This document shows positions 11,149-24,828 of a stretch of 64,000 bases of DNA, piece after piece. The DNA lies in assembly GCA_000349905.1 (NCBI GenBank), contig KB722751.1, forward strand, positions 239,104 to 303,103, read 5' to 3'. The stretch comes from Volvariella volvacea V23 (Eukaryota; Basidiomycota; Agaricomycetes; Agaricales; Pluteaceae). Each line of letters starts with the position of its first letter. Position 1 is the stretch's first letter. A program made the translations under genes and the position numbers. The notes below the pieces were generated by a model that was not told the origin of the DNA, made no database searches, and saw only the letters and a program-made list of their open reading frames with translations.

Positions 11149-11694
11149 AGCGCGACAAGCGCGACGAAGAACAAGTGAGCAGGAAAAGAGGAACTCAGGG
11201 AGCCTTGCCGCGAGACCAGCTATTTCATCACGTGAGCACTATGTACATTTCTAGAGGCTGGACTAGCCAATGCGCATTAAGCATACAGCACTATGGCCGC
11301 ATGGTGCTATCTAAAGGATAAAGGCGCAAAAATCGGGTGGGTATCTACCGGTGGGTTGTCGTAAGGTTTAGACATCAAAATCAAAGCGAGTGTCTGTCAA
11401 TATCTAAACCCAGTGAGGACAGTGAACCAGCAAAGGGTATAGAGATAGAATAGAGCAGTTGTCTCGGCATTTGTCACCGGCCGGCGGAGACATGGACAAA
11501 ACTTAGAAGAGCAAAAATAAAAAGGAAAACGGAATCAGCACAACGCCTTATGCACATCCGCAGGATGGAATAAAGCAGTTGCATAGATAAAGCTTGTCCT
11601 CGAAGCAAGTCTATAAAGTTCTCTAAGAGGAATCAATCCCCAGAGGTGCAAAATTAGGAACTAGCCTGTTCTGTATCAACCACGTCCACGACCT
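11149..11694. other. Intergenic: RCC1-like promoter side and 3' flank of expansin-like gene A
   Basis: No gene seen. Short frames only; A/G-rich sequence without repeats. Confidence 0.5.
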
Positions 11695-12899
11695 TTATTC
11701 GCTCACGTTAGCAGCGACAACAGCCAATCCACCCATGTTGACGAACAAGATGTTCAGGTTGTTGATATTCTGGGGGTGGTCGTCCTCAGAATGGATGACT
11801 CCGGCTGGTGTTGCGAGCCCACTAGCTGCTCCACTATCGTAATCTATCGTGGGCGATGGTGTTGGTTCACTTGAGCTTGAATTAGATTCACTAGAGGACA
11901 GAGTAGTGATTCTGCTCGTTGATTCGGTTTCAAGTGCACTGGTGCTGGGGGTAGTGCTGGTTCTGGTGCTGGTGCTGGATTCCGTAGACGACCCGGAAGT
12001 ACGGGAAGTTCTGGACGAAGTAGATGACGAACTTGAGTTGGGTGGCGGTGGAGGTGGTCGCGGAGTTGGTGACGGCGATGGTTCCGGTTCCGGTGGAGGC
12101 GGCGGTGGAGGACGCGGTGAAGGAGATGGTGGTGGTGGTGGAGGCGGCGGAGGCGGCGGTGGGGGTGGTGGTGGGGGCTGAGGCGGTGGGCTTGATCCGC
12201 CTCCTCCACCTCCGCTTATAAATGCCCAGTTACCATCCCAAATGATGCCAACGTCTTCAGACGCAAAAATGCGGAAAAGACCGCGAGACAGATCAAGGCC
12301 CCTGCCAGGACACCCAGGGCACTAAAAAAATTCCTTTAGTCCAATACGCGAAGCAAGATCAGGTGTACTGGCATACCCGGTCTACGATTGTGGCCTCGGC
12401 GCTGATGGATCCACGCCACATACGAATTCGCCTGAAACAATGAGGGCCAGGATAACCACTCCCAAATTGCTGATAAAAAGATGTCTATCAGTTGCGTCCT
12501 TCCATGGGAAACAAGGAAAGCATACTTCGGCGTTGAGGGCGACGACCTAAGTGAATGATACATTTATGAGCTCCCGCGGATATCAAGAACAGATGCGATG
12601 GGACGTACAAGATCGTTCTCTTGGTTAACTTCACCACAAGCTCCACTTGATTCCCTAGGGTCAGCAACTGGAGCAACAGCAGTGAGGGTGCGGACTCACA
12701 GCCCAACATCATAAAAAGACCACTTTGATTCGGTAAACTCCTGTCGTTTGTAGAGCTGTCCCACATCGGCACTGGCCCTTTTGGCGAGTTCATAGTGACG
12801 ATTCGGCTTAGAAGTGTCCGGGGCATGTAGGACTAGGCCCAGGGTGGCCACCGGTAAAGCCAAAGCGACCAAAACTACTCGCAGGACATTGGAAAGCAT
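11695..12899 (-). CDS. Expansin/loosenin-like secreted protein, copy A
   Basis: The most distal of three tandem paralogues. The signal peptide (MLSNVLRVVLVALALPVATLGL) starts at 12899; an upstream in-frame ATG at 12920 exists, but the paralogue supports 12899. After a short pro-region (ELAKRA, YKRQ) comes a compact double-psi beta-barrel of the barwin/expansin type: SFYDVGLGACGEVNQENDL, VVALNAEQFGSGYPGPHCFR, then VDRCPGCPGRGLDLSRGLF and GNWAF, with the conserved Cys and Asp positions. It is split by four introns at the same places as in copy B. A long Pro-rich then Ser/Thr-rich stretch follows, and a conserved tail (INNLNILFVNMGGLAVVAAN) ends at a TAA (11695-11697). Likely a secreted wall-loosening or wall-binding protein; no catalytic activity is implied. 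Confidence 0.85.
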
Positions 12900-12920
12900 A
12901 TTCAACAGTCGCCACGGCAC

Positions 12921-14388
12921 ACAATGCGACAGTCGTTAGATTAACAATGGTCGAGTTCTCTTTATTTTCGTCGTCTTGGTATTCCTCTAGGACAGCCAAT
13001 TGTGAGAGAAAGGAACTCGAGCACAGTAAAGACTGTTGGTAAAGAGAGTGGGTGAGGGGGAACTTTCAGAAAGAAAGATCCAGACAGGACGCAACAAGGA
13101 GCAGTTAGAGGGGAGAAGAACTGCGGGAGGGCGATGAAGGGAACAGCGGGAACCAGGCTGTGAGTTTTTTGGTAAGCCGTTAAGGGATGCAAACATTGAA
13201 GGGACGTCTGCCTCCAAGAATTCGGGCTTGTCGTGACGCCATTGATGAAGGAAAGTGGAACTGGGACGTGAGATTTGCAAAGCCCTGTTTTCCAGAAGCC
13301 GGGGAGAGCAGCCCACCGACTGATCTCTGTGGAGTCCCATTGTCTAGACTGTGCACAAGAACGCCACACCAAGGTTTTCTCCAATGGTGCTAGATGGGGC
13401 ATAAATCCCTGTGGCGAAAAAAAAAAAAAAAAGGTAATTCACCATCTTGAGCAGTTACGCACGCATACACACGCAAAGCCGCTGTACGATGGAACTCGCA
13501 GGTGATATCATTTCAGGATTGTCCTAGCCCTGGAAGATACGTCGTGGATGGAAGTCCTGTCCAAAAGGGTTAGACGTAGAGACTGCAAGGTGTTAGCAAT
13601 GACGACGAATGCCACTGGAAGGACCTCACCACTAAAAGATCAAGTAGGGTAACTTGGCCGGAGAAAGACCTGGGTACTTGATGACTGACAAATAGCTGTT
13701 AAACGCTAGGTGAGCCATTTGAGTACACACCCTCGAATCAAATGCAATGAAATAATCGATGTGTGGCCTAAAAGGATCATATCTGGCAAAACACTTCAAT
13801 TGGACTAGCCAATAAAATTATTTAACCACACCGTAACATCGTGCGTGTAGCATACGTACTAATAGGAGTCGACAAGTAAGAGGGGGAAGGAATGAAACCC
13901 AAAAGGGTATATCTACGTTGAATCATGAAAAGGGGATTGGCAACCCAGGTAGTAAAGTCGTGCAGGTGGCCAAAAACCCAAGCTCCAGCTGGCAAGAACC
14001 ACGGGGTGAACATGTACGAAAGCAGGTCGTACAAAAGGAGTCGAAAGCACACAAGGCAAGAGGTATGTATGGGGGTATGCTCCTACCTGAAGTAAGTAAA
14101 GATAAAAGGGGAGGAGAGAGATAAAGCAGTGAAATACGGAGGAAGCAAATGAGGAAAGCGACATTTGGCAAAAGTGTCCCACAGGTCCATTTTCTAGATG
14201 AAAGCGAGTAACATTTACACATATAACGCCTTTCCTAATTTTGCTATCCGTAAAGGTTAGTATGAAGAAAGGAAGGAAAGCTTATAATCCACCCAAACGC
14301 GAGAAAATGAACAACTTGGAAGCGAGGGAATGAGGAACTGGAGGAAAGTGGAAGTGAACCCCTCCCAAGTCCCCATAACTTGAGGCAT
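12921..14388. other. Long non-coding spacer between expansin-like genes A and B
   Basis: About 1.5 kb with no supportable gene. It holds a 17-nt A run near 13418 and scattered short frames (12962-13402 minus, 13187-13393 plus) that have no family features. Long promoters like this are typical of regulated secreted-protein genes. Confidence 0.55.
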
Positions 14389-15552
14389 TTATCCGCTTGT
14401 ATTAGCAGCGGCAACAGCCAGGCCACCCATGTTGACGAAGAGGTTGTTCAAGTTGTTGATATTCTGTGGGTGGTCACCCTCAGATTCGATAGTACCAGTG
14501 GGCACTGCGAGACCGCTGGCTGCACCACTAGAATAATCTATCGAGGCAGAGGGAGTTGGCTCGCTGGAGGTAGACTCGCTGGTAGACGATTCCGACTCGG
14601 ATGTGCTGGAGCTGGAGCTGGTTGGTGTCGATGACGTGCTAGGTTCCTCAGATGAAGTGGGTGGAGGAGGCGGTGGTGGGGTCGAGCTCGGTGGTGGTGG
14701 TGGTGGTGGAGGGGTCGACGATGGCGGCGGTGGTGGAGGTGGAGGAGTGGTCGACGGTGGTGGTGGTGGTGGTGGTGGCGGCGGTGTGGGAGTTGGCGTT
14801 GGTGATGGTGGTGGCGGAGGGGGAGGTGGCGGTGGTGGCGGTGGTGCTGCACCACCGCCACCATTACCATCGATGAACTCCCAGTTACCGTCCGAGATGA
14901 TACCAACGGACTCAGCAGCGAATACACGGAAGAGACTGCGGGACAGATCAAGGCCACCGTAAGGGCACCCTGGGCACTAGTAGGGTACTCTTGATCAGTT
15001 TATGACAAGATAAGCAATGAAGAGCGTGCTTACCCTGTCCGTAATAACAGCCTCGACGCTGGCGGAGCCATGCCACATACGAATGCGCCTGAAGCAGTTA
15101 GGCCCAGGATAGCCACTACCGAATTGCTGAGGTTACGTTCGTGAGAGCCCATTCATCTGTCCTGATTGAAGAGGGAACTTACTTCCGCGTTGAGAGCAAC
15201 GATCTAAAAAAGATGACTTCAATTACTATCCGCATTCAAATGCGAGAAATGCACGTACAAAATCGCTCTCTACGTTGACTATACCACAGGCACCACTTGA
15301 ACAAAGCATTAACATTTGAACTCAAACAGGTTGAAATCAATCAACTTACAGTCCGACATCATAGAAACTCCACCTGGAGCCGGAGAATCGTTTGTAGACA
15401 TGCATATCGCCACTGACCCTCTTCGCGAGGTCGTAATGATGGTTCATATGCGAACTCGGATGCTTGGGGGCTTGGTGACTCAAACCAAGCGCGACTATTG
15501 GCAGTGCCAGCGCGACCAACGACAGCCGAAGGATGTTGACGAACATATCCAA
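14389..15552 (-). CDS. Expansin/loosenin-like secreted protein, copy B
   Basis: Close paralogue of copy A. The signal peptide MDMFVNILRLSLVALALPIVALG is followed by a pro-segment ending LAKRV...YKRF, then the double-psi beta-barrel: SFYDVGLGACGIVNVESDF, IVALNAEQFGSGYPGPNCFR, ITDRCPGCPYGGLDLSRSLF, VGIISDGNWEF. The four introns lie at the same codons as in copy A. The tail is unusually Pro-rich: long poly-proline runs separated by SST and PT, encoded by GGT/GGC-type repeats on the + strand at about 14660-14870, then a Ser-rich zone. The end (INNLNNLFVNMGGLAVAAAN) almost matches copy A. Stop TAA at 14389-14391. Probably secreted to the wall; the poly-proline linker may be O-glycosylated. Confidence 0.86.
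14655..14870. repeat. GGT/GGC-rich trinucleotide low-complexity tract in copy B
   Basis: Imperfect GGTGGT/GGCGGT repeats on the + strand encode the poly-proline stretches of copy B on the minus strand. A similar, shorter tract occurs in copy A at about 12040-12200. Such tracts often change length by slippage. Open frames read from the + strand here are artefacts of the repeat. Confidence 0.8.
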
Positions 15553-16853
15553 TGAATAACAGCTAGTACTTGTTAGTTGGTGAGGTTGGATCCCTTGTTA
15601 ATGGTATATGGTTGGTTTTTTTCCTGTCCCCTTGTATCGTTCCTTCCCTTTGAGAGAGGAGGGGCTATAAGAAAGGAGCACGGTAACGAGCGTAAGTTGA
15701 GAGAGAGTGGGTTGGTGAGTTTTCAACCAGAAAACTCGAGAGGAAATATAACAGGACGGAGGGGAGTGAGAAAGGGCGGAAAGGATGAGAGCGTGATGAA
15801 AGAAAGGAGGGAAACCGGATTATGAATTTTTGAAAGGCACTAGCCCAGCCAAGCGACGCCTTTTGATTGGCTTGGTAACAATAACAAGCCAATTCAATCC
15901 AGAGCCGAATTTACATCAGCCTTCGCTGATTGTTGCCCGTTTTTCGACCTCGCTCCCCGGTGCGGGAAATGCTGCCTCTATATGCACCAGCGCTGTCCAG
16001 GAAACCAGCTGACACTCAGAAAAATAGGAATAGTCTCGACGTTTTCTCTCAGAGCATAATCGTCGGAGTTCTTGCCTCCGACCAGAACCGCGCTAACCAA
16101 GTCACCTTCAGTAATGGAAGGTCGATTGGCAGGGGCAGAGCTTGTAGCATGCACTAACCCTGCCGTCAGGGATGGCATCATCAGGGCCATTTTGGGCCAA
16201 CGATTGTGGCGAGCGTCTCCAAGTACCTGAGCACTGCATCCAGTGTGAAAGCTGGACGCGACCTAGTCCCTCAGCCCCCAACAGGGAAGCACGATATTAA
16301 GAGAGCTGCGGCCCGGCTGTAGTCGACACAGAAATTATGGGTATAGCAATGCCTTGCCACGCAGGCTTGAAAACCAAGCCACTCCCGTACGATGCATAAA
16401 GGCAATCAGGCATAAATACCAAGCCAACGACAAGACAAAGGCGGTGATCATAAAGCAGGGTATATATAATTGTCACCTGAGTAGGCGCACAATCCGTCCA
16501 TCGCGCCCTTTCCGGCCCTATAATCAACGATAAGAAATTATTAAAAACAGCCCCAGAAGCAACAACAAACTGCCCAGGAGAAGGTAAGCAAAGTAGGCAG
16601 TCAGCTACAAGGTTAATCAACACAAGAGCAGTAACAAAGGAAGAGGTATAACAAGTGGTATAGATTAACTATCGATATCAACGCTTAACTCGACATGGAC
16701 CTGTATAAGAACACGAGATCACTGCGCACAATGAATATGGTCAGTTGGCCCATATCTACAGGTCTAGTAGAGCTCCTAAAAGAATGTTCCAAAGCATCAA
16801 AGCACGTTTATCGGAAATCCGAGGGATCTGATCATAAGGTCCTTCAATTTCCC
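15553..16853. other. Long non-coding spacer between expansin-like genes B and C
   Basis: About 1.3 kb without a gene I can support. Several overlapping short frames on both strands (for example 15978-16190 and 16297-16623 minus) lack splice structure or recognisable domains. Confidence 0.55.
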
Positions 16854-17951
16854 TTAGGCAGAGCCGGTGACTGAAACAGCAGCAGTGTAAAAATTAGCCA
16901 ACTGGACGAACGCCAAATTGAATTGTTCAAGGGCCCCTGTTGGAGCCGGCTGAGGACTATCATCAGCTCCGCTGCTCGAAGTTTCCGCATCAGTGGTCGA
17001 GGTAGGTTGAGCGGAACTACTGGAACTGGTTGCACTTTCACTCCGAGAGCTGGAAGAACTTTCACGAGAGCTTAAAGACGATGAGCTTGATGTTTCTTCG
17101 GCTTCGGAACTAGTGCTAGGAGTTGGAGTTGGGGTTGGGGTTGGAGTCGGGGTTGGAGTCGGGGTTGGAGTCGGGGTAGGCGTTGGATCGGGGGTCGGGG
17201 AAGGTGGGGGTGGGGGCGGCGTTGATGAAGAAGGGGGTGGTTGTGGTGCTCCGGCGCCAAAGGACCATTCGCCATAGATAATGCCTATATCTTGGGACGC
17301 AAAGAAGTCGAAGAGGCCGCGTGAAAAGTCTAACCCCTCGTTAGGACATCCTACACACTGAAATGCAAGTTGTATAACACGGTGAGCCTATGAAGCTTTC
17401 CCAAAACCGCAATTCGCTCACTCTATCGGCAATGATTGCCTGTGTCGTTTTGCCTCCATATGAGATAGTGATGGTTTCGAAGCAATGACTTCCACCGTTC
17501 CATTGCTAATGGCCGAGAATCATTGTCAATGTCTTAAGGGAAACACCATCGAATTTTACTTACAGGGATATTCAAGGCCACAACCTACATCAGCCACCAA
17601 GATGTCAGCGATATAAAAGGGAGAACTTCGTGCATTTGGACTTACAAAGTCGCTGTTCGAATGCGTATCTCCACAAGCACCCAACCCGGCATCGTAAAAC
17701 GAAAATTTAGCATTTGAGAACCGTTTATTCAGCTGGCGAGTATGCCCAATCTGGGTCGAGTTCGCATTTTCTCCGATACCGAGTTCCGAGGCTTGATCTG
17801 CGTTAACGGCCCGTACACCGTGGTGCCTCTTCAGTGACGCATCGTGCACGGAGGCACCATGCTTGTATGGGACTGAAGGAATACCAAGACTTATTGGCAG
17901 GTGCAACAAGACCAAACCAGACGTGATTGCAACGAGAGATGTAAGTTTCAT
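16854..17951 (-). CDS. Expansin/loosenin-like secreted protein, copy C (divergent)
   Basis: Third member of the tandem family. The signal peptide MKLTSLVAITSGLVLLHLPI is followed by a longer pro-region than in A and B, then KRFSNAKFSFYDAGLGACGD, VALNIPQWNGGSHCFETI, IADRCVGCPNEGLDFSRGLF and GEWSF: the same double-psi barrel core with the same Cys pattern. Introns are at about 17647-17586, 17564-17507 and 17425-17361; the split after SDF is shared with A and B. The tail has PPPSPTPD followed by a long Thr-Pro dipeptide repeat, then a Ser-rich stretch and FNLAFVQLANFYTAAVSV, related in position but not sequence to the A/B tail. Stop TTA (reverse) at 16854-16856. An older duplicate than A/B. Confidence 0.85.
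17118..17195. repeat. 6/12-bp tandem repeat encoding Thr-Pro dipeptides
   Basis: Tandem GGAGTTGGGGTT / GGAGTCGGGGTT units on the + strand, read on the minus strand as alternating Thr-Pro in expansin-like copy C. It is imperfect and likely length-variable between strains. Confidence 0.85.
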
Positions 17952-18717
17952 GTTCGCTGAAGATCGACTGCGGGTTGCTTTCTCTTTCTTGTGTATTCAG
18001 GAGTATGGCAGGGGTGCGTTTTATGGTCAGTGATGACGACGTAGCAGCCAATTAGTTGATTGAAGTCACAGGTGGTAAGTGAGCGGAGTGAGTAGGGAGC
18101 GTAAGGTTTAGATGTCCTCCAAGTTGTCGACGACGTGGGGACAAGGACTCTGTCGACACACAACGTTGGGAAAGACAACGGTAGGACTGGAATTAGAGTG
18201 TGGCGATGGAAAACAAGGGCTGAAGGAAACAAAGGGGTCCCACGGACTTCTGACGTTCCATGTGAGAAAAAAAAAAGACCCGATGGTCCGCACAATTCTA
18301 TCTCAATAACCCTTCATGTTGCCAAACGACGTTCAGCGTGGGTGCTCAAATTGAATTTGAAATGGTATGCTTTGAACCATTCATTAGTGCATAAGTAGGA
18401 GCTCATTGTCAGCCCAACTCGAGAGTACAAAAATTTGCCAAAAAAGCGCCACCTGCAAAGGACGCGTACTTCGGATCCAGACAGGTCAAGGGTAAGGGGA
18501 GTGATATAAAATTTGTCTACAATTACTCCTTGATGGGGTGTGAAACTGTGAAGTGGGATATCACGTATCGGGTGTATCGTTTTGCTACATTCCTTTGTCT
18601 ATAACAAAGTCAAATCCAAAAAAATCAAGATGGGAGAGGGAACTGAGGAGTAACGAAAACAGGCCGCTTAGGAGGGCGGCTGGAGGGGTGGAACAGTTTT
18701 TCAAGAATTACAAAAGC
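17952..18717. other. Intergenic: promoter of expansin-like C and 3' flank of SERCA
   Basis: No gene seen. Frames at 17948-18295 (minus) and 18112-18398 (plus) overlap each other and have no protein features. Confidence 0.5.
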
Positions 18718-22261
<3,544 letters not shown>

Positions 22262-22754
22262 GACGCGACGGGGTCTGTGGAGAGCGGATAGAACAGGGAG
22301 ACTAGCTCACTGTGGAGGCAGAGATGCTGTGGGAGAGGGGAAGAGCTCGTCGAGCAGAACGGCCAGTGAGGCCGGGTCAATAAATATGAAGCACGTGAGG
22401 AATGACGTGGCGGCAAAACGAACGGTTGCTGTGTACCCGGAGAACGTTCGCGCTTGCACTGGCACTGGGCTCCCAGGAGCGCCATCGGGAGAGAAATGGG
22501 GCTGCATGGGCCGGTTCGCCAGCGTGGGCCATGGCCAGGAGCCTCTCAGCCCGAGGACAGGATCTGCGGATACTGAGAGGTGTGCGAGACTACACGCCAC
22601 AGAATCCAAATAAGAGCAAAGCAAGATATGGCTTGGACCCCGGCGCAGTGACTCGGGAAACACAGCGTCTGGCTAACTGTCCTCGTCCGCCGAGCACCGC
22701 CTGACCAGCTGGGCCGCCCGTTCGCACTGCTCCTTCCCTCCCTACCCCCACGCC
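22262..22754. promoter_or_regulatory. Divergent intergenic region SERCA / Sip5-like
   Basis: A 493-bp region between two divergent start codons; it must hold both promoters. G/C-rich overall. I see no TATA box or operator that I can name with confidence. Confidence 0.5.
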
Positions 22755-24731
22755 ATGGGCAACTCTCCCTCCGCTCGCACTCATCACGACGAGTCCGTCG
22801 ACTACGGTTATCTTACCCCTCAGGGTGTCTATACCGGTCCACGCGATTGGAACCACAATGTCGTCTCCCAGCTCATCGTCGCTCGCAAGCTTGCTCCATT
22901 CTATAGACCGCTGGAGGATTACAAGGAGTCTTGGGATGATGACCAGATCTTGGCCGCCAGAAAGGAATTGCCTCCCCCCGAAGGTGGCGAACAAGGTGCC
23001 AGACCCGAGACAGCAAGTATAGCTTCAAGCAGCACGCGATCCGGTCACTCCAAGCGTCCCGCCGCTGTAAGAGAGCAGTTTCGGCCGGAAGCAGCTATCT
23101 ATCGAGGTGCAGTCGAGTGTCCCATTTGTTTCCTTGTATGTTGCCACACTATCCACTCTCCATCAATAACCATGGCTCACACTCTCTCAAGTACTATCCA
23201 TCAAACATAAATCGCTCCAGATGCTGTAATCAGGAAATATGCACCGAATGTTTTGTCCAGATTAAACGGAATGAGCCTACTGCTACTCACCTTGTGTCTG
23301 AACCCGCCTGCTGCCCGTACTGTGTTCGGGATAACTTTGGTGTTGTCTATACACCACCTAATTGGCGCGCAGGAATATCTAGTGAGGGCTGGGTTAGTTG
23401 ATGGATCGCACCTTCAAGTAACCAAGCTAACCCTGATTATGTCTTGCCCCGCAGCCATCCTTATGGATAGAGCACCAGAGAGCTGCCCAATCACAGTCAC
23501 AGCAAACCCCAGATGCCACAAACAACTCTTCCAGCCACAAATCCCGTCAGAAGAGCTTCAGCGCTGATAGCCCAGAAGTAGTGACAATAGGCCAGTATCT
23601 GTTCGTTCTATCCTCCAAGCTTTGGCCTAACGTATGGCTTCTCACCAAGATCAAATTCGTCCGGGTTGGGAGGCCAAGTTAGCTGCCGTCCAAGCAGCGG
23701 TTGCACGGCGAGCCAACAGACGTATTATTATGAGAGAAGTAGGGGGCCGTCTCATTCCTGTTGGGGTCACTAGCGGCAGAGTACATGCCCTCAGTCCAGA
23801 AGAAGCGGCTGCTCTTGAGAACTCAGAAGGTGGGAATGGTGGCGGTGGGAGTGGGAGTCGAAGGCGAAGGCGCAACCAGGGTGAATGGCTGGGAATGGGA
23901 CTGGAGCAATCTGCTGCAGATCTCGAGGAAGTATGTAATTCCACATCACGCGCCAGTACTGTCTTGATACTAACCTCTTCTCTGCCTTAGCTCATGCTCA
24001 TGGAGGCAATGCGACTCTCATTGCTGGAACACGAAGAACAACAGCGTAAACAGGCCGAAGAACAGAAAAAGCAAGCTGCTGCTCAGGCAGCTGCCGAGTT
24101 GACCACCCAATCGGATACCGCGGGGCCAGGACCATCCACATTAGAGGCCCGAGCTTCTAATGAAGCTTCCAGTACACTTTCCGTCTCGCCCTCTGCTCCA
24201 TCTTTTATCCCGCTGCGACCCAGAGGTTCTTCGACCTCCTCGCAAACCTCTCGATCGGCTTCGAGAAGTCATACACCGATATCTAGCTCAACACCGCCGG
24301 TTATATCGGGGAGCACTAACTCGTCAACAAGTGATAGGCACCAAAAAAGTCAGGACACTCCCTACTTTAGTTCCATTGTCGCCGCAACTGTTAACACTGC
24401 TTCTGCTGTGTTGGGTGCCACAGGTGCACCTCAACCCACGTCAAGTGACTCCAGCCAAAATCAAACTACGGAACACGGCGGGGACGGCGAAAGTCAAGCC
24501 GAACAAAGTCGAGGTTCTGGCGTTCCAACAATCCATGTTGGGCACAATGATAACGAAGACCCTTCATCAACTGAGTCTCAACAAGCTTCAAACTCATCGT
24601 CCACCCCTTCACCATCATTTAATAATGTTGTAGAAGGCGAAGCACCAATAGCACCCCAAACAGGGGCTGCGAATGGGGATCCAGCTTTACCTTCAGAGTT
24701 TTCTAAATTTGAGCGACGATTTGCTACGTAA
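22755..24731 (+). CDS. SIP5: Sip5-like zinc-finger protein
   Basis: The N-terminus [12 protein letters not shown] carries a possible N-myristoylation glycine. A conserved block ([20 protein letters not shown]) precedes a RING-like Cys cluster split by an intron: VECPICFL, then [29 protein letters not shown] and [19 protein letters not shown]. This is the signature of yeast Sip5, a protein linked to Snf1 kinase and phosphatase Glc7 (established knowledge). The rest is long, Ser/Thr- and Gln-rich and probably disordered, with a helical [19 protein letters not shown] segment. Introns are at about 23134-23189, 23389-23452 and 23934-23991, with others possible near 23560. The end is uncertain: in-frame TAA at 24729-24731, or a GTAAGG donor just before it that would add four codons and end at 24828. 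Confidence 0.85.
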
Positions 24732-24828
24732 GGATCCTCTTAATCCTGCACCGCAAAAATTTTACTCACTACTTCACGTTAATAAATTAACCTGCATTGC
24801 CTGCACTCTTAGTAACGGAAGTGGGTAG

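Noticed and set aside
11849..12181. Glycine-rich open frame on the + strand (poly-Gly protein)
   Set aside because: Antisense reading of the poly-proline repeats of expansin-like copy A; the same occurs at 14603-14962.
12962..13402. 146-codon minus-strand open frame upstream of expansin-like copy A
   Set aside because: Overlapped by two other frames of similar size, no signal peptide or domain, and it sits where the promoter of copy A is expected.
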